Shown: in pieces, positions 19,088 through 26,751 of the stretch
Layout of the letters: every line of letters starts with the position of its first letter
Numbering within the stretch: the first letter of the stretch is position 1
NCBI GenBank assembly: GCA_902500785.1
Contig: CABVRW010000010.1
Span: 20,541-84,540 of the forward strand
Length of the DNA stretch: 64,000 bases
Direction of reading: 5' to 3'
Source of the DNA: an uncultured Nitrospira sp.
Lineage (GTDB): Bacteria; Nitrospirota; Nitrospiria; Nitrospirales; Nitrospiraceae
Notes under the pieces: model-generated
The model's input: the letters and a program-made list of their open reading frames with translations, nothing else
What the model was told of the DNA's origin: nothing
Databases searched by the model: none
Translations under genes and position numbers: made by a program

Positions 19088-20589
19088 CCGGCTCTTTTCT
19101 TCAACTCCCTCCGCAACTCAACCATCGCCAGGGTGTCCCGTTCGCAGTACCGCAGTAACGCCTCTTCGATTTTGGCCTTCTCGATCCAGTCACTGACCGT
19201 AAAGATCATGCGCGCATATTCGCAAGCCGCCACGCCCCCGTCACGGATGGCCAAATCTGCGTAACTCAACGACGGCACGACAGCCGGCAAGACGGCCTTG
19301 ATTGAGTAGCTGCCTTCGAAGGCCGGATGGTAGTAGTGATCCCTGATGACGATGTGCAGATCCCATAGTCGCGCGATGACCCGCTTCAAGTCTTTCCGGA
19401 GTGACGGAAAGTCCTCGGCCAGACGCTCGAGCACCGACCGTTCATAACTCGAATACACACAGATGCTGCCTTCCCCTCCCAAGGAATCCAGCAACGTGAC
19501 GGCCAACTCTTCACGCGGATCGCGCCCGTCTCGGCAGAGGTACTCGGCATGGTCGAGTCTCCCATCGAGATATTCGATGTGATTGGACCATTGGGTTGGA
19601 ATTACCTGATACGGCCTGGTGCCCACGAATTTCGGCACCGCCGGCATGAAGGTCTCAAAATCCAAATGATGCACGGGGTACTCGATCTTCTCGAGCGCCG
19701 ACCGCAAGCCGTCCCCGATCCATTCCCGGTTGTCCTTCACACGACGCTGCACCGGCGTCAGGGTCACATGGTCGGGAATCTCGTCGATGCTCTCCACTCC
19801 CAACTCACGGAGCTGGACAACGGTCTTACTGCTGCCGGGCAGATGGTAGATCCAGCGAGGCGGCTTCTCGCGCGTGCAATGCGCCCAGAAGGGACATTCG
19901 TAAGGGCTGTGACAATGTTCATCCGGGGCAACGGCCGGCGCCGACATGTCGTCCAGCATCGCCTGCATCGAGGCCAGGCGTGAAGGCACCTCCGGCAATC
20001 TCGGGCGTACCGTCTCGTTCAAGGAACGCACCCCAAAGAGCTGCGTAAGATCGAGCTGCAGGCCATCGAATACATACTGCGTATTCACATGCATCAGACT
20101 GATATCCACAAGCGACAGGCCGAGCCCTTCCAGGACATAGCTCTGAATCGTGAGATCCTCCACATGCGTGGCCTTCACCTTCGTGGAGGATTTGACCTCG
20201 ACGAGCCGCCAGGTAGCTTGCCCTGACTCATTCACCCCGACACGTTCCAAGACATCGACGCGAATCAGGACCTGGTCGAACTGAAACGCGCCCTCGAATA
20301 TCGCCGGCACCGCGGGATCCTGGAGGAGTTCCGCCGTCTGCGCCAAGGCCTCCTGGGATTGACGGTACCCGGCCGTGACGAGACGGCCGCCAGGAAATCG
20401 CCGCCGCGCCAGTTCGCCAAGATCCGTGCCCATGTCGAGAATCGCTTGGGTGGCCGCATCCGGCTTCGTAGCCAACGCCGGAGCGTGAATGTCAAAGTAC
20501 AGCCGCTTGTGGCACTGCAAACCGGACAGGTATCGTGATTTTGACAGCCGATAGGATGAACGAGCGGCAGGCTCGGGGGTGATCAACAT
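19084..20589 (-). CDS. Cas4-like/RecB nuclease fused to DEDD exonuclease domain
   Basis: Protein of 501 residues resembling the TM0106/DUF2779 RecB-like nucleases. The N-terminal half has a PD-(D/E)xK core (D112, then E131-V-K133) and four cysteines positioned as in Cas4 and AddB iron-sulfur nucleases: C26 and the group C226-x5-C232-x5-C238. The C-terminal half starts with HHLDFET (D310, E312) and ends with YCERDTLAMVEL, which is the DEDD 3'-5' exonuclease pattern. A DNA repair or processing role is inferred. ATG at 20589 is chosen because the longer frame would run into the divergent MATE gene and lacks family similarity. Confidence 0.75.
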   Translation of the reverse strand: MLITPEPAARSSYRLSKSRYLSGLQCHKRLYFDIHAPALATKPDAATQAILDMGTDLGELARRRFPGGRLVTAGYRQSQEALAQTAELLQDPAVPAIFEGAFQFDQVLIRVDVLERVGVNESGQATWRLVEVKSSTKVKATHVEDLTIQSYVLEGLGLSLVDISLMHVNTQYVFDGLQLDLTQLFGVRSLNETVRPRLPEVPSRLASMQAMLDDMSAPAVAPDEHCHSPYECPFWAHCTREKPPRWIYHLPGSSKTVVQLRELGVESIDEIPDHVTLTPVQRRVKDNREWIGDGLRSALEKIEYPVHHLDFETFMPAVPKFVGTRPYQVIPTQWSNHIEYLDGRLDHAEYLCRDGRDPREELAVTLLDSLGGEGSICVYSSYERSVLERLAEDFPSLRKDLKRVIARLWDLHIVIRDHYYHPAFEGSYSIKAVLPAVVPSLSYADLAIRDGGVAACEYARMIFTVSDWIEKAKIEEALLRYCERDTLAMVELRRELKKRAG

Positions 20590-20793
20590 GGATGGGTCCA
20601 GGCTACCGAACGGGCGCGTCCCTTGTCCAGCCCCTGGCCAAGACTGTTCATGCATACCAGGTCCGTCGTCCGATTCGCTGGCCCGACGGACGTTAGTTTC
20701 AAACGCTTCTCGAGAGCATGCGTGAATACGCTTGGCTCGCCCCCGCAGAAGGGCATCCTCGCGAGTAACCAAGTTCTGATAGGATGACGCCCC

Positions 20794-22131
20794 ATGGCCA
20801 ACGGCGTCGCACAAATCAGACGATCAGTGATGACCCTCGCGCTCCCGGTGACGGTCAGCAGCTTGCTGCAGCGTACCGAGGGTATTGTCGCGGTCTTTCT
20901 CGTGGGGGGGTTGGGTGCGATTCCCATTGCCGCCGTCGGCTTAGGCCAGTTGCTCGCCTTTATCGCGACCACGCTGGTCTCTGGTCTCTCGGTGGGCACG
21001 AACGTCATCATCGCTCAACAGTGGGGCGCCCGCCGTTACGACGAGGCAGGCCAAGCCGCTCGGCATTTTCTTGGTCTCTCCCTGTTGGTCGCCTTCGGCC
21101 TGGCCCTGCTCGGCCTCTCGGCGAACGGACTTATCATGGAACTCCTCGGGGCGCAGCCGGAGGTCATCACCATCGCGCTGCCCTACTCCACCCTGATCTT
21201 TTTGGTGATCCCGTTCACGGTGCTGCTCGCCGTTCTCTCGTCGATCCTCCAGGGAACCGGCGACACCAAGACGCCGATGTACGCCATGATCGTGGTCAAT
21301 GTGCTCCACATCGCCATTGCCTATCCGCTGATCTACGGCCAATGGGGCTTGCCGGCGTTCGGCGTGAAGGGCGCGGCCGTCGCCGTAGGAATCGCGGAGG
21401 CGACTGGGTCGCTCTTTCTGTTTTCCCGTTGCCGGAGGATCCTCAAACCGTCGAAGCGGCTCAGGCTGGATCTGATCCACACCATCTGGCAGGTAGGCGC
21501 GCCGGTTTCGGGCGAACGGATCGTGCAGCAGGCCGGCATTCTGCTCTATACCAAGATCGTGCTGCTCTATGGCACCGTGGCCTACGCGGCGCATCAAGTC
21601 GGACTCTCGATTGAATCGCTCTCGTTTCTGCCGGGCTACGGCTTTGCCATCGCCGCAGCCACGATGGTCGGGCAAAGTATCGGCGCCGGCAAGTACACCA
21701 GGGCCAAGCTCGAAAACTGGGAAGCGAACCGGCTGGCGACCTTCATCATGTCCGCCATGGGTATCGTCTTTTTCTTTTTTCCCTACGCCCTGCTCCGCGC
21801 CTTCACCAGCGATGAGGCGGTCATCGATCTGGGAACCATCTTCCTGAAGATCGTGGCTCTGCTGCAGATTCCGCTGGCGCTCACGATGGTGTTGGCCGGT
21901 TCGTTGCGCGGAGCTGGTGACACGCGCTTCATCATGATCGCCACGATGATCGGGATGTGGGGCGTGCGCATCCCCCTCGCCTTCGTGGCGGGCGACTGGT
22001 TGTCGATGGGGGTCTTGTACGTCTGGCTGGCGATGATCGCGGATTGGACGCTGCGAATGGCGCTCATGCTGTGGCGGTATCGCTCGGAGCGGTGGAAATC
22101 GATCCGGGTGCTTCGTTCATCGACGACGTGA
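20794..22131 (+). CDS. MATE family efflux transporter
   Basis: Multidrug and toxin extrusion transporter of 445 residues with twelve hydrophobic segments in two homologous halves. Typical features are the opening RSVMTLALPVTVSSLLQRTEG, the inter-helix motif GAGKYTRAKLENWEANR, and the repeated GTGDTKTPMYAM / GAGDTRFIMIAT stretches found in both halves of MATE proteins. It should export cationic compounds in exchange for sodium or protons; the substrate is unknown. The neighbours do not indicate a pathway. Confidence 0.9.
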   Translation: MANGVAQIRRSVMTLALPVTVSSLLQRTEGIVAVFLVGGLGAIPIAAVGLGQLLAFIATTLVSGLSVGTNVIIAQQWGARRYDEAGQAARHFLGLSLLVAFGLALLGLSANGLIMELLGAQPEVITIALPYSTLIFLVIPFTVLLAVLSSILQGTGDTKTPMYAMIVVNVLHIAIAYPLIYGQWGLPAFGVKGAAVAVGIAEATGSLFLFSRCRRILKPSKRLRLDLIHTIWQVGAPVSGERIVQQAGILLYTKIVLLYGTVAYAAHQVGLSIESLSFLPGYGFAIAAATMVGQSIGAGKYTRAKLENWEANRLATFIMSAMGIVFFFFPYALLRAFTSDEAVIDLGTIFLKIVALLQIPLALTMVLAGSLRGAGDTRFIMIATMIGMWGVRIPLAFVAGDWLSMGVLYVWLAMIADWTLRMALMLWRYRSERWKSIRVLRSSTT

Positions 22132-22135
22132 AGTC

Positions 22136-23503
22136 TTAGCGCTGCGCCTCGGTCGAACACTCCGGAGGCCTGACAGAGGGCCGCGTATCCTTGCCCGATC
22201 CTGCCCGCACTTCGATGCGCCCCACGCCCTTTACGTTCGCACACAGGTCCCCCAAGCCGGGCGTGACCAATCGGTACGGACCACCCTTGCCGTCCGGTAG
22301 CGGCTGACCATCGAGTTCATAGAGCAGCAGTCCAAAATCCCGAGCCTGTTGCAGGGTAAGAGTCGCGGCATATTTCCCATCGGCGGAATGGAACGTGACA
22401 TGGTCGGCATCGACCGCGAGGGCTGGAATGTCCAACAGACCGTTCACACGAATCGCTCGGCCTCGCATTGAGGGCATCAGCGGGCTGATATCGATGACCT
22501 GGTGTTCCGGCGGAAGTTGCGCCAGCGCCGCGCGCGTGAGCGAGACCGGCTGCACGACCGCGCCCTCGATCCGAACGATACCGGGACCGGACGGCTCTCG
22601 CTCGGTGATGGCTTTCACCATCGCCGTCAGCGCCTCGTTCACCGGCGTGGGAATCCCCAATTTCTGTCCCATGCGCACAATGTAGCCGTTCAGATATTCG
22701 ATCTCGGTCGGACGGTTGGCCTTCCAGTCATCGTACATCGAGGTATGAATGTCCCGCAGCTCCTGTGTCCACTTCACCACCTTCTCGGCCATATCCGGAG
22801 CCAACGGCACCTTCACCGCCGCCGACACCGCCGCGACTTCACCCACGATTTGCCGAATCACACCGGCCATCTCCGGATGGTCCAGCGCCTTCGCGACCTT
22901 GTCGTCGATCAGCACCGTGAGGGGGTTGAAGACACAGTTCCAACACATCTTCTCCCATTTGCTCTTCCGGATGTCGTCGCTGAGTTGGCAGGAGATGCCG
23001 GCCTGCGTGAAGATCTCCGCGATCTGCAGTACCCGTTCGCTCTTGTGGCCCATGAGTTCGCCGATGGCCACGCCGCCGCGCTTATAGTGCTCGATGACGC
23101 CGGGGGCGACGATCTTCGAGTAGATGAACGCCACGCCGCCGACCACACAATCGCGGTGCAGCCGGGCAATGATGCGATCTTCCGTATCGATGCCGTTCTG
23201 CAGCGTGAGGAGCACCGTGCGTTCGGTCATCACCGGCTCCAGCTGTGTCATGACCTCGTCGAGATCGTAGGCCTTCACGCCAAGGATGATGAGATCCGGC
23301 TGCGCCAATTGTCGAGGATCGGAGGCGGCCGGCGGATGCACGGCAAAATTACCCTTGGCGCTCTTGATCATCAGGCCATTGCGCGTCACCGCCTCCAGGG
23401 TCCGAGGCCGAAGCAGAAACGAGACATTCGGATTATTTTTCGCGAGATGGGCCCCGAAGAAACCGCCGACCGAACCGGCTCCGACTACCATGATCTGCTT
23501 CAT
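22136..23503 (-). CDS. Ketopantoate reductase fused to an Oxidored_molyb-like domain
   Basis: Protein of 455 residues. Residues 1-300 form a 2-dehydropantoate 2-reductase (PanE/ApbA family): the NADPH loop is VGAGSVGG, and the catalytic Lys and Asn lie in KSKWEKMCWNCVFNPLTVL. Such enzymes reduce 2-dehydropantoate to pantoate for CoA synthesis. Residues about 306-432 add a second domain resembling the molybdopterin-binding fold of sulfite-oxidase relatives (RIEGAVVQPVSLTRAALAQL, HSADGKYAATLTL, PYRLVTPG, VKGVGRIEV). The usual active-site Cys is not visible, so cofactor binding is doubtful. ATG at 23503 is chosen for the upstream GAGGAG. The fusion is unusual. Confidence 0.85.
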   Translation of the reverse strand: MKQIMVVGAGSVGGFFGAHLAKNNPNVSFLLRPRTLEAVTRNGLMIKSAKGNFAVHPPAASDPRQLAQPDLIILGVKAYDLDEVMTQLEPVMTERTVLLTLQNGIDTEDRIIARLHRDCVVGGVAFIYSKIVAPGVIEHYKRGGVAIGELMGHKSERVLQIAEIFTQAGISCQLSDDIRKSKWEKMCWNCVFNPLTVLIDDKVAKALDHPEMAGVIRQIVGEVAAVSAAVKVPLAPDMAEKVVKWTQELRDIHTSMYDDWKANRPTEIEYLNGYIVRMGQKLGIPTPVNEALTAMVKAITEREPSGPGIVRIEGAVVQPVSLTRAALAQLPPEHQVIDISPLMPSMRGRAIRVNGLLDIPALAVDADHVTFHSADGKYAATLTLQQARDFGLLLYELDGQPLPDGKGGPYRLVTPGLGDLCANVKGVGRIEVRAGSGKDTRPSVRPPECSTEAQR

Positions 23504-23593
23504 GCGACTCCTCACTCGTTGCGTTCGAAAAGACGGTACTATAGCATGCAGCCGCGCACCTGAAACAGTGACTGCCCTGACTCGTCGACGCCT

Positions 23594-24325
23594 ATGGGAA
23601 CCGGATCAACTCTCGGGCTGATTCAACAGAAGCTGGCCTCGGCACGATCGGTGACCGTGCTCACCGGCGCCGGGATTTCCGCCGACAGCGGCGTGCCGAC
23701 CTTTCGCGGGGCCGACGGACTCTGGCGGAATTTTCGCGCGGAGGATCTCGCCACGCCCGAGGCCTTCAAACGTGATCCCCGCCTGGTGTGGGAATGGTAC
23801 AACTGGAGGCGCGAACTCATCGCGACGAAACGACCCAACCCCGCACACGATGCCGTGGCCTGCATGGAGCACCGATTCGACCGATTCTGGCTCATCACCC
23901 AGAACGTGGATGGACTGCACCGCGATGCCGGTTCCCGCAAACTGTCCGAGATCCACGGCAACATCTGGATGGTTCGCTGCACTCAGTGCCGATGCGTAAC
24001 AGACAATCGCGACGTGCCGATCGCGATCCTCCCCCTGTGCAGCAACTGCGGGGGACTCCTTCGTCCGCACATCGTATGGTTTGGAGAATCACTCGCCGAG
24101 CAGGATCTCGAGGCCAGCGAGGCCGCCCTAGAATCCAGCGACCTGTGCCTGATCATCGGTACGTCCGGCCTGGTGTATCCGGCGGCGGGTTTTGGCGCGA
24201 TCGCCAAACAGGCCGGCGCGTTCATCGTCGAGATCAATCTCGATGCCACACCGCAATCGAGCCTCGTCGATGTGGCGCTGCACGGGCGCGCCAAAGATAT
24301 CGTGCCGTTGTTATTGCAGGCGTAA
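23594..24325 (+). CDS. cobB: NAD-dependent protein deacylase (sirtuin)
   Basis: Sirtuin of 243 residues that removes acyl groups from lysines using NAD. Motifs: GAGISADSGVPTFRG (NAD loop), TQNVDGLH, catalytic His121 in EIHGN, and zinc cysteines C129/C132 and C149/C152. Y69 and R72 in WYNWRR form the Tyr-x-x-Arg pair of SIRT5-like enzymes that recognise succinyl or malonyl lysine, so desuccinylase activity is likely alongside deacetylation. Its last bases overlap the convergent HAD gene by 15 bases. Confidence 0.93.
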   Translation: MGTGSTLGLIQQKLASARSVTVLTGAGISADSGVPTFRGADGLWRNFRAEDLATPEAFKRDPRLVWEWYNWRRELIATKRPNPAHDAVACMEHRFDRFWLITQNVDGLHRDAGSRKLSEIHGNIWMVRCTQCRCVTDNRDVPIAILPLCSNCGGLLRPHIVWFGESLAEQDLEASEAALESSDLCLIIGTSGLVYPAAGFGAIAKQAGAFIVEINLDATPQSSLVDVALHGRAKDIVPLLLQA

Positions 24326-25036
24326 GAGCAGCGGCACCAGTTCGTTGAGGCTGGTGATCGTCGTCCCGCTCGACGGATGCGCCCCCTCGCCTCGTGCCAG
24401 CAACACTCCCGTCAACCCGGCCCCTTGCGCCCCCTTCACATCATCACGCTCACTGTCGCCCACATGGAGCGCGTCGTCCGGATCGACGGCATGTTTCTCC
24501 AGGGCCTGCTGAAAGATCCGCGCGGATGGTTTGGCGGCATGGGCCAAACTCGAAATCGTGATCGTCTCGAACAGGTCGGCAATCCCCAATCCTCGCAGAA
24601 CGGAGAACAAGCGCGAGTCAAAATTAGAAATGATGCCCAGCTCGAACCCCTGCTGTTTCAAAGTCGTGAGCACATCCAAGGTCTCCGGAAAGAGCCGCCA
24701 GGACTCCGGCTGTTCAAAGCGCGCAAACACGTCTTCGAAAAACTCGTCGAAGGCCTCGAACATCCCCACACGATAAAATACGTTGTGCACGATGTCGAAC
24801 CACCACAATCGCTCGGATTGCTTGAGCCTCGCCGGTTCCGTCGCGGCAAAGACCGGCGGCGGCGCATCACGAAAGGATCGAGAGAACGCGGCTTTGATCG
24901 CAGTGAGTGATTCCGGGGTTTTCCTAAACCCATGTTGCTCCGCATGCTGCAGATAAATGTCGGCCACCGACCCATGAATATGAAACAGGGTGTCGGCGGC
25001 GTCGAAAAAGACGACTTGAATTCGACTCTGGGTCAT
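24311..25036 (-). CDS. HAD-superfamily hydrolase
   Basis: Haloacid-dehalogenase-type phosphatase of 241 residues. Motif I is FFDAADTLF (the nucleophile D and D+4), motif II IISNFD, motif III the Lys of HAAKPSARIF, and motif IV HVGDSERDDVKGA. A large helical cap between motifs I and II places it in subfamily IA. The substrate is unknown. ATG at 25036 is chosen because GGAGGAG lies upstream; the in-frame ATG at 25069 has no such site. Confidence 0.85.
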   Translation of the reverse strand: MTQSRIQVVFFDAADTLFHIHGSVADIYLQHAEQHGFRKTPESLTAIKAAFSRSFRDAPPPVFAATEPARLKQSERLWWFDIVHNVFYRVGMFEAFDEFFEDVFARFEQPESWRLFPETLDVLTTLKQQGFELGIISNFDSRLFSVLRGLGIADLFETITISSLAHAAKPSARIFQQALEKHAVDPDDALHVGDSERDDVKGAQGAGLTGVLLARGEGAHPSSGTTITSLNELVPLLLRLQ

Positions 25037-25257
25037 CGTGTGCGGTACTCCTCCTGCTCCCACCTTCATGACGGCTGACGAGCCGTCTGGTAGAGTCGCC
25101 GGATTCTAACAGGATGTAAAAAAGGTCCGCCAGCGTTGTGTTCGATCCCCCTGTTGCGTGATGGACCGCTCACCACAGAGCTGGTTTCGGCGTTTTCTTT
25201 GACAGTTCGAAGGGCCTTTGTTAGCTTCGGCTGAGTGGATATCTAGAGGTGATTGAG

Positions 25258-26424
25258 ATGGGAGCCACCATCTTTGTGATCGATCGCAGCCCCGCCGTGC
25301 ACCGCATGGTGGAGCAACTGTCCGCCCCGCATGGCCACAGAGTCATGGGATTTCCTGACGGTCCTTCGGCTCTCGAAGCGGCGCGGAAGCTCAGTCCCTC
25401 GCTCGTGATCGCCGACTTTCACCTCGAGAACATCACCTTCTCGGGACTCTGCAAAGAAATCGGCCGACAAGACAATTTGGCCGAAACGCTGATCGTCTCC
25501 ATGGTAGACGGCTCCGACCGCTTGGACGAAAGTAAGTTGCGCGCGCTCGGGGTCCGGGCTTTTCTCAGAAAGCCGCTGCAACGGGAACAGCTTCTCGACA
25601 CGATTCAAGTCATCCTGAACGGCGCGCCGGGACAACCGCGCGGCGGGAAACCTGCCAAATCACGGACGTGGCCACCCGTCTCTACGGGAACGCACGAGGA
25701 TGAGCATGATGGGCCGCACGACGCGTCCACCGACGATCCCCCCCACAACGAGATGGAGAAGGAGCACGACGACATGTCCCCATCACCGAACCACGCTGCT
25801 TCCACGGCGACACCCGCGACGAACTCGACCGACCCTTCCGGGGAAGAGTTGATGCGGGGGCTCTGTGATTACATGGTGCACTCGGTCTCACTCCACGCCG
25901 ACCGCAAGATCGGCGAGCTGCTCTCGGCCGCCGTTGCGAAGGAAGTCGCCGGACAAGTGGCGGTTGCCGTCGGGAAGACCGTACAGACGGAAGTGACGAA
26001 ACAACTCGCAGATGCGCTGGCACCAGAACGGTTGCACCGCGTCATGCGTGAGATGATTCAAGAGGAATTGACGCAGCAGGCTCAGACACACCTTGCCGGG
26101 GTTGAGACGACGGTCCGTCAGGCCGTCGCACACGTGGCCCCTGCACTCGTGGAACAGTCCACAGAAAAACTACTGGGCGGACTCACAGAGACCGCGGTGA
26201 AGGAGCAGCTCCCGGAGGCCTTGAAGACCCACCTTGACATGATCAGCCAGCTGGTAAAACAGGAAGTCGAGCAGGTGGCCGCGACCTGTGCGCGGCAGGC
26301 GGCCGATGAGATAGTGCACGAAATGGCAAAAGATCCGATCCGGCAGGCGGTGCAGCGGATCGTTCCAGACGTGGCAGAAACTCAGATCCGGGCCGAGATC
26401 AAACGATTGAGCTCGCCCGACTAA
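25258..26424 (+). CDS. Response regulator receiver domain with long helical tail
   Basis: Protein of 388 residues. Residues 1-120 form a CheY-like receiver (FVIDRSPAVHRMV; phospho-acceptor Asp in SLVIADFHLENI; conserved Lys in FLRKPL). A disordered Pro/His/Glu-rich linker (about 125-200) follows, and then about 190 residues of repeated amphipathic helices (AVAKEVAGQVAVAVGKTVQT, LVKQEVEQVAATCARQAADE) resembling apolipoprotein-like or coiled-coil domains. No output DNA-binding domain is seen, so phosphorylation may control assembly or partner binding. ATG at 25258 fits the SD GAGGTGAT; a GTG at 25249 is also in frame. Confidence 0.75.
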   Translation: MGATIFVIDRSPAVHRMVEQLSAPHGHRVMGFPDGPSALEAARKLSPSLVIADFHLENITFSGLCKEIGRQDNLAETLIVSMVDGSDRLDESKLRALGVRAFLRKPLQREQLLDTIQVILNGAPGQPRGGKPAKSRTWPPVSTGTHEDEHDGPHDASTDDPPHNEMEKEHDDMSPSPNHAASTATPATNSTDPSGEELMRGLCDYMVHSVSLHADRKIGELLSAAVAKEVAGQVAVAVGKTVQTEVTKQLADALAPERLHRVMREMIQEELTQQAQTHLAGVETTVRQAVAHVAPALVEQSTEKLLGGLTETAVKEQLPEALKTHLDMISQLVKQEVEQVAATCARQAADEIVHEMAKDPIRQAVQRIVPDVAETQIRAEIKRLSSPD

Positions 26425-26437
26425 CGTACCCGGCCGC

Positions 26438-26557
26438 CTATCCCCGCTTGACCTTCTTGGCCGCGGCCCGACGGGTCTTAACCAGCCCCTTCACACGCGC
26501 CACATTCTTCCGATGCTTCTTGCGAACTTTCCGATCCTTCTCTCGTCCCCTCGGCAT
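26438..26557 (-). CDS. Very basic 39-residue protein
   Basis: Short reading frame of 39 codons, convergent with the response-regulator gene 13 bases away. The product starts MPRGREKDRKVRKKHRKN and is about half Lys and Arg, with no acidic tail. An excellent ribosome binding site (GAAGGAGAGATT) precedes the ATG. Composition suggests an RNA- or ribosome-binding peptide, similar in style to very small ribosomal proteins, but no family assignment is made. Confidence 0.65.
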   Translation of the reverse strand: MPRGREKDRKVRKKHRKNVARVKGLVKTRRAAAKKVKRG

Positions 26558-26751
26558 AATCTCTCCTTCAACGATAATGGGCTTTCAAGCCGGCGATCTC
26601 GATGCACATACTGGAACCGCCGGATGTATATCACAGGGCTTCAGTCCGCTACAACCTTTTGAACCGCGCCGGACCAGTCTCCGCTGCCTTGTGAGCCTGC
26701 ACCGCGCATGTTAAGATGCGCCCGCGTCGCGGCCCAGCCGCCTCTACGATC

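Noticed and set aside
20590..20814. N-terminal extension of the Cas4-like nuclease
   Set aside because: It would overlap the divergent MATE gene, and the added residues do not resemble the family.
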